NCBI RefSeq assembly: GCF_019112545.1
Contig: NW_025064914.1
Location: 360,317 to 424,316 of the forward strand
Direction: 5' to 3'
Source of the DNA: Guyanagaster necrorhizus
Taxonomy: Eukaryota; Basidiomycota; Agaricomycetes; Agaricales; Physalacriaceae
DNA: 64,000 nt
Of the stretch, positions 33,868 to 44,460 are shown piece after piece. The notes beneath the pieces were generated by a model that had not been told where the DNA came from, made no database searches, and worked only from the letters and a program-made list of their open reading frames with translations. Within the stretch, counting starts at the first letter, position 1. Every line of letters begins with the position of its first letter. Made by a program: the position numbers and the translations under genes.

Positions 33868-34093
33868 CTAGTCTTAAATATCATACAGGTGATGCTAATA
33901 ATATAACTACTAATTGTATCGGTCTGTGTCCATGGTGCCCGTTGTCCTTGAGCATCGTTGTCATACATAAAAGGGTAATTGTGTATCGTCGAGCGTCGTT
34001 GTCTTCAGTCGACGGTGCTTACTAAGCATGTCTCATGCTATGACTAAGCATAAATAGGGGTAAAAAGGAAGGAAAGTAGGAAAAATCGTAACA
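33868..34093 (-). repeat. Element B 5' LTR, visible part (226 bp)
   Basis: It matches 26132-26357 except for five G/A differences, each in a CG context. The outer end TAACA is followed by the duplication GAAAG. Confidence 0.95.
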
Positions 34094-34098
34094 GAAAG
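34094..34098. repeat. Target-site duplication of element B, right (GAAAG)
   Basis: Identical to 25942-25946. Confidence 0.95.
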
Positions 34099-36000
34099 TT
34101 TCAAGTGGAAGCAGACTCGAGCCAAGGAGTGGTCGGTGCCATACTTTCCCAGGAGCAAACTGAGAAGTGGCATCCAGTTGCTTTCCTCTCAAAAGCCCTC
34201 ATGGTCACTGAGAGGAATTACAAAATTTATGACAAGGAGCTACTGGCAATCATGCTCGCCCTAGAAGAATGGTGGCATTACCTGATCGGAGCCACAGAAA
34301 CCTTTGAAATCTGGACAGACCATCAAAACCTCTGGTACTTCCACCAACCCTAAAAGCTAAATCGTCGACAGACCTGATGGGTAACAGAACTCAGCCAGTA
34401 CCAGTACACCCTTCATCACAAGGCAGGAATGGCCAACAAAAAGGCAGATCTTCTAAGCCTATGAGCGGATCACAACCAGGGGGAAGATGACAATGAAGGG
34501 GTCATCCTCCTATGACCAGAACATTTCCGGGCCATGACAATGCCAACGGAAGAAGAAACACACAAGCACATCAGAAGTGCGACCTGAGACAGCTGTAATT
34601 GGGATCAGCACATCATGCCATCCCTCAATCACGAGAAAGGACTAGTCAAAAGAGATGGGTTGATCCTCTATGATAATCACATCTATGTTCCCTGAGACAA
34701 GGGACTCTGTGGAGACCTTATTGCAATGTGCCATGACCATGTGAGTGCTGGGCATCCTGGAATCGCCAAAACCAAGGAATTGGTCCTACAAGAATATTGG
34801 TGGCCGAAGATGGGAACTGACATCACCAATTATGTCTGAGCATGCAAAATCTGTCAACAAGGCAAAGCATCAACACAGCCTCATGCTGCACTGCTCCACC
34901 CAAATGAAGTCCCAATGTCTCCATGGACCCACATCTCCATAGACATGATCACCAGACTACCCGAGTCCAATGGCTATGATGCCATCCTGGTCATCGTTGA
35001 CCGGTTCTCGAAAGCCATTATCCCCATTGCCTGTTCTACCGAATTAAGCTCTGAGGGACGGGCCAAAATCCTCCGAGATGAAGTGTATGCCAAATATGGC
35101 ATGCCACAGGTTGTCATCTCAGATCGCAGACCACAATTTGTGTCCAAATTCATGACCGACCTATACTACTTACTGTCGATAAAACAGAATGCGTCGACAG
35201 CATAGCATCCCCAAACCAATGGACAAACTGAGCAAGTCAACCAGGAGATCGAGAAATATCTCTGACTCTTCATCAATTATTGACAAGATGACTGGACTGA
35301 ATGGCTTGCTCTCGCAGCCTTCCAACATAACAACCGAGTACATTCTGCCACCAGCAAAACCCCTTTTTTTGTAAACTATGGCCAACACCCTCCAGTCTAT
35401 CAGACCACCTGACTACACACTTCAACCCCCACCTCAACAGATTTTGCCACCACCATGGCAAAAATACACACCAAGACAAAGACGGCACTAGAGAAGGCCG
35501 CATCATCAATGAAATCACAATATGATAAACACCGATGCACCGCACATGAATATGCCCTGAATGACAAGGTGTGGCTGGATGCTACCCACCTCCACCTACC
35601 CCAACCAAAGAAAAAACTGGCTGATAAAAGAGTGGGACCATTTTCTGTCCTTACCAAAATCAGCCTAAGTGCATACAAATTATGCCTTCCCACTTCTTGG
35701 AAGATTCACGATGTCTTCAATGAGTCTTTATTGTCACCATACATTGCCCCTGTGTTCCCTAACCAGCAATGACCTCCTCCACCTCCTCCAGACCTAATTT
35801 ATGATGAAGAACATTATGAAATCGATCAGGTCCTAAATCACAAGCTACAAAAAGTCAAAGCAAAAGAGGGCGGAATGATGACCACCATCGACTACCTTGT
35901 CAGTTGGAAGGGATATGGCCCTGAATCCAATGAATGGATAAACGAAAAATATATGACAGTGGACGATGCCATACACGAATATGAACTCTCCCTTAATTGA
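34099..36000 (+). pseudogene. Element A pol, 3' part: RNase H, integrase, chromodomain (decayed)
   Basis: It resumes in frame with FQVEADSSQGVVGAILSQEQ and YDKELLAIMLALEEWWHYL (RNase H). The integrase follows with HPGIAKTKELVLQEYWWPK and CKICQQGK, core motifs SIDMITRLPE, VVISDRRPQF and QTEQVNQEIEKYL, then VWLDATHLHLPQPKKKLADK. The chromodomain reads YEIDQVLNHK and YLVSWKGYGPESNEWI, and the frame ends at TGA 35998-36000. At least a dozen stops interrupt it. In the core, DRG has become DRR. Confidence 0.9.
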
Positions 36001-36020
36001 GCCATCGGGATGATGGTCTT

Positions 36021-36033
36021 AAGGGGAGGGTAA
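36021..36033 (+). other. Element A polypurine tract
   Basis: AAGGGGAGGGTAA lies directly before the 3' LTR. This is the same position and make-up as in element B. Confidence 0.8.
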
Positions 36034-36459
36034 TGTTACAATTCATTAATTTCTTTTCTCTAACCACTATGCTTAGTCAGAACATTTTCCCTTTTTGAAT
36101 AGTGGGAAGGGCTTAGTCATCACAACTAACTCAATCTGATGATGGATGGCCCAACCACACAATCAACCTATTATATACAACTATGATGCTCAAGGACAAT
36201 GGACACCATGGACACAGGAGGACACAATAAGTAGGAGTATTATTAGTATGCACAAAACAGTATTTAAGACCCACAGCTCTCACTGGTATACCCCAGCTTT
36301 GAGCTAAAGTTTATACACACTCATTCTCCTCTCAAGTTATATTATACATCTTGATAACATCATGCAACTGACCAAACAGGAACTCCAACAGAAGGCTTGA
36401 ACACGAAGCCACATTGGTTTATCACATGTCAGCCTGTCATGTGTTGCTTGAGCCTAACA
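36034..36459 (+). repeat. Element A 3' LTR, 426 bp
   Basis: It begins TGTTACAATT, ends GAGCCTAACA and is followed by ATATC (36460-36464). In its last 130 bp it has CA at six places where the left LTR has TG. Confidence 0.95.
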
Positions 36460-36464
36460 ATATC

Positions 36465-38065
36465 TGCCATCTAAGACACTGATAATATGCTCACCAAAGC
36501 ACCACTCACTCCAGCTACATGCATCTTGCTATGTCAGAACATCCATTCATACTCATATTTGCATGCATCCATACCACAGCTGCAGGATGTTCAATCAGTG
36601 CACTGAGAAGAAAAAGGGAAAGAAGTTACCTCACAAAGAACAGTGATGTCCTGAATGTATCTATGCATGTAATTTTGTGAAATACAGTACTACATGCTAA
36701 GTACAAAAGTACTACTAAGCATGTGAAGCAAAATAGAGCTAGAGTGCAATAAAAGAAAGGCTAACTATGATGGGCTTGAGTGACAATTTGTGAAGTATAT
36801 GACTTAGCTTCAGGATGATACCAAAGGATCATACTGCAGGAAGTCTCAGTACTTGACACTGAATTTATTGATAATAGCATAGAGCTTGTGCACTAAGAAT
36901 AGAAATCATGTGAAACTATAGATATGATCTTGCACAGGAGAGACTCTGGAACCATATTGCTAGGTCCAAGAGAGAATTGATGATGGATAGTGATAGTCTC
37001 AGTTGTAGCTACAGACAAGTGGGAATCTATGACGATGTAACACATGATGTCAGAGAAACTGGACTATGCCTATGCTCTCATGTGCCTCTATTTTCAATCA
37101 GGTGATGCTCCTATATCACCATCACCTTGTACAGCATGTGAGAAAAGCAAAAAGAAAGAGAACCTCATCTTCTGAACCAACTCAGATTCTCTGAAGCATC
37201 CTGCAAATGAAACAACCATGTATCATCAGTCCAGTCCAATGAAGAAGCTCATATAGTGAAAATATGAGCTCAATGCAATGGTGCAGACAACTGAGATGAA
37301 TGTTAAGTAAAGTGCTGTTGCACTAGCATTTGACACCTAGATTGGTTATGTCCTATGCTATGCTGCTGCTGAATGGAGTTACACTTTGAGCAGTGTTGTA
37401 ACAATGCAAACAGTTTCTGAGCACCCAAAGAGAGACATGAAATATTCCTTGATGGAAGTGTTAATGAGATACATGGTGTTACTGAATGGATAGAGATGGA
37501 AGAAACATTATCTGCTCAGCTGAAAGGCTCTGGCTTTGTGAACAATGCATCAGTGAGATTTAAATCATCTTGTAATTTGCAACAACAGCAGCATCAGCAA
37601 AACAGCATGTAGAGACTCTGACCATAATGGCAACATTGACAATGTCTCTCTGATCAGCTCAACAGACATCTGACTCTGCATGCCCTGCCCCAATCCAAGT
37701 GTGCTTCTCTTTTATAGCATCTTCTTTCTATTCTGCCATACACTGTTCAACAAATGCCTCCAGCATTGCTTCCTCCAACTCAAACTGTCTATCCTTCAAA
37801 CCATCATAGTAGTCTGTTTTCTGCTCCTCATTAAGTACAACTTCCTTCCCACATTGAAATGCTTTGTTGACTCTCTCAGTATCCTCCTGTATTTCTGCTG
37901 AAATCCCTGCATTGGCTTGAGCTCATCTCTCAGTGCTGCACTCACCTTTAAGTCTATGCTCTGCTGTTATAAGCTTTCAAAGAGCAGCATTATAGCCTTG
38001 CTGATATCCAGCCTGCTCCATGTCCCTCAATGTCAAAAAATAGCCATCTTCCTCTCCTAAACAAT
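36465..38065. other. CpG-poor repeat-rich flank; no gene
   Basis: It contains a decayed copy of repeat R2 (36947-37070). Open frames such as 37680-37901 are Phe/Leu-rich because of the base composition and show no domain. Confidence 0.45.
36947..37070. repeat. Repeat R2, CpG-decayed copy 1
   Basis: Aligned with 3884-4010. CG sites there are TG, CA or TA here; for example CGTATCGCTAGG corresponds to CATATTGCTAGG. Confidence 0.75.
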
Positions 38066-38070
38066 ATGTG

Positions 38071-38521
38071 TGTTAGGCCCAAGTTGCATATAACTAGTAA
38101 CACATGATAAATGACTGCTACCTCATGTTTGGGTATAACAATCAAGTTCAGTGATACCAGCATTATGTGGTCAAGGTGTTTGCAGGTCACTTGAGATGAA
38201 GTGGTAAGAATAAACTTTAGCTTGAAGCTGGGATTTTACCAGTGAGAGCGAGCTCCTTAAATACTGTACAAGACTTGCTAATAATACTACATACTTATTG
38301 TGTGTATCTCTGTCTGGTTGCTCATTGTTCTTGAGCATTACTATTGTACATAAAAGATTGATTGTGTGTTGCCAGGCAACATTGTTGCATTGAAAGACAA
38401 TGACAGACTTGGCTAGTTGTGATGACTAAGCCTTGTCCCACAGTCTTAAGTGCTTTCTTTTAGCACTCTGACTAAGCACAAATAGGGGTTAGTCCAAAAA
38501 ATAAAAAGGAAAATAATAACA
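38071..38521 (-). mobile_element. Solo LTR of the same superfamily, 451 bp
   Basis: It starts TGTTAGGCCC and ends AATAATAACA on the plus strand. It is flanked by the perfect 5-bp duplication ATGTG (38066-38070 and 38522-38526). It aligns with the B LTR in the same orientation: AATAAACTTTAGCT near 38210, TGAGCATTA near 38332, GACTAAGCACAAATAGGGGT near 38470. The self-priming word is present with one CpG change (TTAGCTTGAAGCT). LTR-LTR recombination explains a solo LTR. Confidence 0.85.
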
Positions 38522-40174
38522 ATGTGTGTCTCCAGAATTACATTAGAGCCTGTTTTAAATCCTCTCTAGCCCTCTGCACATCAAGAAACTCTTGTAAAGC
38601 TTGTGAGAATATAAAAAGTGATATCAGTGCTGTATCAGAGCTGATTTCTGCTGCTGTATCAAGCTGTGGCTGCAGAATCAGATTGGTAGCAGTTATTGAG
38701 GTCAGAGACTTCTTCTTCGACTTCTTTTTTTTTGCAGTAGTAGGATCCACAGGTAATAGAGGTGTGGATGGAGTCACTTCATTGGTGGTAATCACTATTG
38801 TTGTAAAATGTAGAGTTTAAAGAAAAGGTGTAGACTTGAGAGTGAAAGGAATACTGAGAAATGACACAAGCAGCTTAGTCTGAAGGCATTGTCAAATCAC
38901 TCTCTCATCACCATATAGAACTGTATCACTAGATCCAAGAGAGAGAATTGGCAATGGATAGTGATAGTCTTAGTTGTAGCTATAGACAAGCAGAAATCTA
39001 TGGCAATATAACATGTGATGTCAGAGGAACTAGACCATGCCTATGCTCCCAAGTCCACATGTGATCTTGTGTAGGACTTCACACAGTATTAATATATGAC
39101 ACATAATCATAGGGTGGATTAATTGATGTGCTCTAGGCTAGAAGTCAGACACATTGCAAGTAAGACAGAATATCTGGACACTCAGCTAGAGAACATAACA
39201 ATTGTGACTGACTCCAGACATAAGAGATGACCATGAGGGTGGCAGAATAATTCCAAAATAAGAAAGTGAAGAGACCTGTGGCTAGGCTCACCAACAGAGC
39301 TAACTGATGACAGGTTGCATAGAAGCAGAGAGCACAGTCCTGATCTAGAACAGAATATGCATGTCAGACAGCAATATGCACAGGAATAACTTGTGAGGGA
39401 CTCCAGAACAGAGTCCCACACATTGAAACTACTATATTAGGTTTCTCTTAGTAAGTACAGCAGTAGACAAGTTTCTGACCCCCCCACAGGTGCAGTGTAT
39501 TGGATATGAAGATCTTGTGCTCCAGCTCTGGATTCAAGTTTGTAACTTTAGGCAAGAGAATAAACCATTTATTGAGATTATTAAGAGAGATCTAAGAACT
39601 GTGTGAGGCATTGAAAGCTCTACAAGACTCTAGTCCATTTTAATAAGGGGTTTTGAATTGCACTCTAGCCTGAGAATAAGAGAGCAGTATCTGAAGGGCA
39701 CTCTTCTGAGTTTTTGAGGTATTTGTGATGCAAGGCACTACAGGTGGCAGAGATTCAAACCCTTTGGATCTGTGGACAGGGTTTTTTGTATGTTTTTGTA
39801 TCTCTGGATTACATAGGTTTGAATCCTGTGGGTCTATCATCAGTTTGGAAACTTGTTCACAGAGGTTTGAACCCTTTTGTACTTGTGGATGGAATTGTGA
39901 AAGGTTTCTGCTTAGGGTGTGAAGCTTTAAGTCATGTTGTATGTTAGAGATTTTGAGTTGATCTGAGCAGTGCTTGAGAGTTATTGAGAGTTATGGGAGT
40001 GTTTTGAAGTATTGTATTAAGATACAGTATTTTTACCTTAAGATCCAATGACACTCATTATCTCTCTTGTTTAGACAAAAGCTTTGAGACTTAGAGAGAT
40101 CTCAGACTATTGTATGCATGCTATTGCTATTTGCACACAGTGGATCATTGAAGAGACAATTATATTTGCTATTA
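38522..40174. other. CpG-poor spacer between solo LTRs; no gene
   Basis: It contains a decayed R2 copy (38917-39050). It also holds a loosely repeated motif around 39760-39900 with the core GTTTGAA(T/C)CC occurring in both orientations. No gene is supported. Confidence 0.45.
38917..39050. repeat. Repeat R2, CpG-decayed copy 2
   Basis: Aligned with 3884-4010 and 36947-37070. At some former CG sites this copy has TG where the other decayed copy has CA, or the reverse. Confidence 0.75.
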
Positions 40175-40179
40175 CTACT

Positions 40180-40650
40180 TGTTATGATTTTTCCTTCTTT
40201 TTATCTTTTATTCAAGGGATTAACCCCTATCTTTGCTTAGTCAGAGCACTTAACCAGCACTTAGGACCATGGGACCAGGCTTACTCAGCACAACAAGCCC
40301 AGTCAGTCATTGTCCTTCAATGTGACAGTAACTGCTCAATGATGGATAATACCCTTTTGTAGATAGCTTAATGACACTGGACAAAATGCTTTATAATGTC
40401 AGGATGCACAATTAGGTAGTTATATCTATAGAATGGATGACAACTAGTATATAAGTAGCATAGCTCTCACTGTAGTATTCCCAGCTTCGAGCTAAAGTTT
40501 TATCTTCCACCATCTTATCTCAAGCCAATCTAAAGGCCTTACAATACAAAACCACATAACACAATCAAGTGGACTCTGACATCATTGCCCAAAGTGTGAG
40601 ACAGTATCAGTTTATCATGTGTTCAGGTCATATGTCATTTGGACTTAACA
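40180..40650 (+). mobile_element. Solo LTR of the same superfamily, 471 bp
   Basis: It begins TGTTATGATT and ends GGACTTAACA, with the 5-bp duplication CTACT on both sides (40175-40179 and 40651-40655). It contains TATATAAG (40448-40455) and, 35 nt later, AGCTTCGAGCTAA (40483-40495), still with its CpG although the surroundings are decayed. Confidence 0.85.
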
Positions 40651-40655
40651 CTACT

Positions 40656-42764
40656 CTTATCACATTATAATACCCCAATGAACTAAGAGTGTTGTGTGTG
40701 TGTTGGTGTGGGTGTGATCAGTGAATACTACTTTACTGTATCACTTTCTAGCTTATGCATAGAACAACCTCTTCAATGGGCCCACCTGTTTCATCTAGAA
40801 ACTAGTCTGCTTTCTGTGGAATACAGTATTAGTCACATGCCACCAACAAAATGAAAAGAAGATGCAGAGTAGAGCTTCAGGTGTTTTACTATCTGACTTT
40901 ATCTTTGGTATATAAACATCCCTATCCAAATCTCCATGAATAAAATTGACTACATGATGGTGCAGAAGATTGACAGACACTATGCTTTGAATGATCTCTA
41001 TCCTGTCTGTTCCAGCTTATTTTGCAATGTCCAAGCATCTGAGTGCTCCTGTGAGATCATCTGGATGTCTGTGGGTGTCAATATCTGAAGGTATCTGTGA
41101 AACAGCACTGGCCACATAGTGTTGTCATATATCTCTTGAGAGCTTCATGTCATCACCTTCAGAGAGACCTACAAGGGGATATCAAGGATTGGGGGCATGT
41201 CAGAGAGTGTCAAGAGAGAACTATGAGGTCACAGGATGCTGAGAAGCTTGTCCAATGTTTTGTTGATGATTGGACATGAGAAAATTTTAGTGATGAAAGG
41301 CTACACTGCAAATGTCAACTCCATAAGAAAAGCTAATAGAATGAAAAGTATTTTTGATCTTTCATGAAACCCAGATTTACAAGAGGGGAGGTTTAGACCT
41401 CTTCCTTGACCTCCTTTCTCAACTGCAGAATAATCCTCTCAAAAATGAGGCTGATGCTTTGGCCTTGATCTATATGTGAAGACCTTGTAATAAACTCTTT
41501 TTATAACACATTAATCTACTCATAGCAGGGTGACTTATAGCTGGACTCCATCTTGTGTTATTGCAGCTGGATATGGTACTTCTTTTTGTTCAAGATAGGA
41601 TAAGTTCCAGTAATCACCACAGAGATCAAGGTTACTTCCTATTTCAAACTCCAATGTCAGGTCAATTCCCTATAGCAGTGGCCTCCAATACCTCTTGTTG
41701 GAGGGATATTATTTTCATACATTCCAGGAGGACCTGTGTGAACTCTTTGTTTAGGATGCCACTATTCCAACACAGAAATAGATCTGCTTGGTGAAATGAA
41801 TGCTACTCTGAGCATGGGTGAAACAAATATTTCAACACAAATCTTTGATTTGAACATGAATCCAAAATGGTAAAGGCTACTGGAAATGCAGGCTGTTGCT
41901 ATTACCTTTTATACCAACAATCTGTACTCAAAGTACCTAGTCTTACCACATGCTGTCAAAGAAAAGATGTGGAACCATACCTGAAAATGCTGACCCAGCA
42001 AAGCAATTACCAGCATCAGTGGTTGAAGGTGAAGTGGTGATGAATGACATATTGGGTGAAGATAGGTAAAAGGGCAGGGAAACAGGACTGTCATCTTGCA
42101 GATTTGAACCACAATAGAGGATGGTATGCCACTCATACAGAGCAGGTGCACTGTCTCATGAAGGAAGAAAACATTGATGAATAGATGGATTTTACGAGTG
42201 GAAGAAAAATCATTAAATTCCAAGATATGAGCTCGAGTCCAGTTAGAGAATTGTGTGTCTCTGGATGAGGCAATGAACTAAAGCGACAGACGGGACTGCT
42301 CACTAAGTTTTTCTGAGACTCACCTAACTTGAGTGAGAGTCAGTCATTATTTTGTAAGACATTTTAGAAAAGACAAAGATTCATTGCTCAGATGGATACT
42401 TTTACTGAGAGATTTATGCCATCACCATAGTCAGAGAACATCATAAATGCCATTTTACATAGCTGGTATATTAGTGTAAGAGCCCAAAAACAATCAAGAG
42501 AACAGTGATATGAGATTAGTTCAACCTATATATCATCTCTTATTTGGAAACCATGGACCCGATGGACTGATGAAAGAAAAGGGGCCATGATAATGGCACA
42601 TGACTGTGACTGTGCATATGATGTGTCCTTTGCCAGTAAGGAGAACCGGCGACCCAAAAGTCAGACTGCATGGTATCAATGTTGGGCTGCTGATTATACT
42701 AGAAAACTGACAGCAATATAAAATCCAAAGATATGTTTCGACTCACCAGAAAAAAGGACGCATT
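40656..42764. other. Right part of the CpG-poor island and its edge; no gene
   Basis: It includes a decayed R1 fragment (41282-41455). CpG content recovers from about 42200 on. Short open frames are present but unconvincing. Confidence 0.45.
41282..41455. repeat. Repeat R1, CpG-decayed fragment
   Basis: It aligns with 49499-49660 (TTTTAGTGATRAAAG, AAGCTAATAGAA, CCAGATTTACAAG, CTTCCTTGAC) and with the corresponding part of 16860-16980. Confidence 0.6.
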
Positions 42765-42995
42765 TCAGGATGAGAGGGACCCTAGAAAATGGAAAAAGAA
42801 GAGACAGTCCAAGTCACCGTGCTTTATCCTTGTCCGATAGGGTGACGGCATTATAACATTACAAACTATCAGTAAATATCCGAGAACAACAATAAGGTAC
42901 TGACCAGAAAAGGACATCCAAACCTCATTGCGGATGGATGATGGTGATTGTAGAAGGAAGAGAAGGAGCATATGGAACTCAGCTCCGCAGCTTGG

Positions 42996-43552
42996 CTACT
43001 CTTGGGCGTATTTTGATGCATCCACATCAGCGAACGGAGTGCTCATCGCGTTGAAGCAATTTTTCTTCCAAGTTCTGTCACGACGCAACCAATTATTGTT
43101 TATCAGTGTCGAACAGAACTTCGACTCACGTGCAAAGCGCATTCCGTCCTGATTGTCCACTACCGTGCCTATAATTGTGCATAAGTAGATTGGATTTCGG
43201 ATAGAATCTAGAGGTTGCTCCTGGACGACCAAATCCCAGGGGAAAAAAATACTTGTCCAAAGCAATGACTAGGGAAAATCCGAAAATTTATTCAAGATTC
43301 TTCTATCAAACACCATTGCTTGGAATCGAACTAATACTTCCACAGATGGAATAGCCTTTACGCATAATTTTCTTTCCATTCATCCAAAATGGAATCAGAA
43401 GGGCCATCAAAACTGTACTTTCCATCAGGCAGTATGACATCGGTCGACGAATCGAAGTATTCCCATAAACCGACCTCAGGTAACTTGTAATAAAATGACC
43501 AAGTTTGGGGCCAAGAGAATTCTGTGAGGAATACTTGCGAGCATGCGTTCAA
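42996..43552 (-). CDS. Coding-like minus-strand fragments, unrecognised
   Basis: Two blocks read like exons. 43358-43552 ends with LWEYFDSSTDVILPDGKYS and ILDEWKENYA before a TAA; a preceding CACAG could be its 3' splice site. 42996-43265 contains LDSIRNPIYLCTIIGTVVD and has a possible intron from a GTGAGTCG to a GTGACAG. The two need not belong to the same gene. No domain is recognised. This may be a decayed gene at the edge of the island. Confidence 0.25.
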
Positions 43553-44164
43553 CTACATTTGTATGCGTTCAGCTAGCATTTGATACTTAGACAGTCATTT
43601 TGAGGCTGCTAGACTCTTTTTAACCACGTTTCCCTCGGACATTTACTTAGCTGTTTGAGGTTTCCTGATGATGTACATCATGTATCTACTATCAAACCTT
43701 CCTCCATTTTCCTATGAGGAATCCTCTCGGTAAACTTTGTACCCTAATCCAAGAAGGCAGGTGCTAATTTCGGAGGTGGTACTCCTAATGCCATAACCTA
43801 TATACCCAAAGGTATCATATCTCGTGGCCTCCAGCAGCTCTAAGCTTTCCGTCAGCTCTCATATTTAAATACATAAATAGATTCTACTGTACAGCTCTAC
43901 CATTACTATACTTTTCAGAAGGAGTCATGGAGGCGGTCCATGGGCATTACCAACTCCCACTGTTGTGAAGTACGGTACCTCATCCTTTCGTTTTGATTAC
44001 TAAATTTATTTTTATAGATATTGACCCAAAATGCATCTCTATCACGCTGCCACACGCAAACACAAATGTGACAATGCATACGAGAAAACGCGAACGCACG
44101 CTCACAAAGAAAAACACAAAATTCTACGTGCCCCCGAGTTTCCAGTTTCTACAAAGAACCAAAA

Positions 44165-44250
44165 TCTACACCCAATATCCATATCAGCCTACGGAATCGA
44201 ACCGTAGACATACTCAAGATGCCGCTAATCCATTCTGACCTAGGAATTGA
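44165..44250 (-). ncRNA. tRNA-like sequence with pol III A- and B-box words (SINE-like)
   Basis: On the minus strand TGGATTAGCGG resembles the A box. The B box GGTTCGATTCC is perfect and sits in a T-arm-like hairpin, CTACGG-TTCGATT-CCGTAG. The flanks GTCAGAA and GGCTGAT pair at only about five of seven places, and the anticodon arm is too short. It is therefore not a working tRNA. The related word pair CAGAATGG...CGGTTCGA occurs at the ends of both R1 copies. It is best read as a tRNA-derived retroposon fragment. Confidence 0.45.
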
Positions 44251-44460
44251 CAGAATACGTAGAAAATGAAGATACCTATAATAAAACCTCATCTGATACA
44301 CAACTCACAAGTACCACCACATGTGGTCTATAGAATCATGAAACATAGATGAATGAACACTACCACTACAAGTAAACGACACCACCATGAGCCACAGTCT
44401 TCGCACTGAGAAAATGATGTGGAAGTAGCGAGAAATTGAAACTATCCTAACTCCCCGTGT

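Larger units (their letters stand above)
25947..34093 (-). mobile_element. Element B: young Ty3/gypsy chromovirus nested in element A
   Basis: It is read on the minus strand: 5' LTR (partly in the N gap, to 34093), ORF1 (33515 downward), gag, pol with protease, RT, RNase H, integrase and chromodomain, polypurine tract, and 3' LTR (25947-26357). It is about 8.15 kb as assembled. Its frames are interrupted only by eight TGA codons, each consistent with a former CGA, so it is nearly intact but not autonomous as sequenced. It is CpG-rich, unlike its host element, so it arrived after A had decayed. The family is the same superfamily as A, with clearly alignable proteins and LTRs. Confidence 0.95.
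34099..36459 (+). mobile_element. Element A, 3' part
   Basis: This is the continuation of element A after the nested insertion: RNase H, integrase, chromodomain, polypurine tract (36021-36033) and the 3' LTR (36034-36459). Confidence 0.95.
17780..42200. other. CpG-depleted repeat island
   Basis: CG dinucleotides drop sharply just after 17770 and return at about 42200, while TG, CA and A+T rise. The exception is element B (25947-34093), which is CpG-rich. The depletion covers not only element A but also 2.5 kb to its left and nearly 6 kb to its right, including copies of repeats R1, R2 and R3 that are CpG-rich elsewhere in the window. This indicates heavy cytosine methylation followed by deamination over a domain. 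No intact host gene is visible in the island. Confidence 0.8.

Noticed and set aside
32604..33968. Continuous 454-codon frame running through the N gap
   Set aside because: The run of N is translated as unknown residues; upstream of the gap the sequence is LTR. The real start of ORF1 is the ATG at 33513-33515.
39760..39900. Recurring GGTTTGAAYCC words as decayed tRNA or CRISPR-like repeats
   Set aside because: The words occur in both orientations at irregular spacing, without conserved spacers or stems; there is no CRISPR array in the window.
44165..44250. A functional tRNA gene
   Set aside because: The acceptor stem pairs poorly and the anticodon arm is too short, although A- and B-box words are good.
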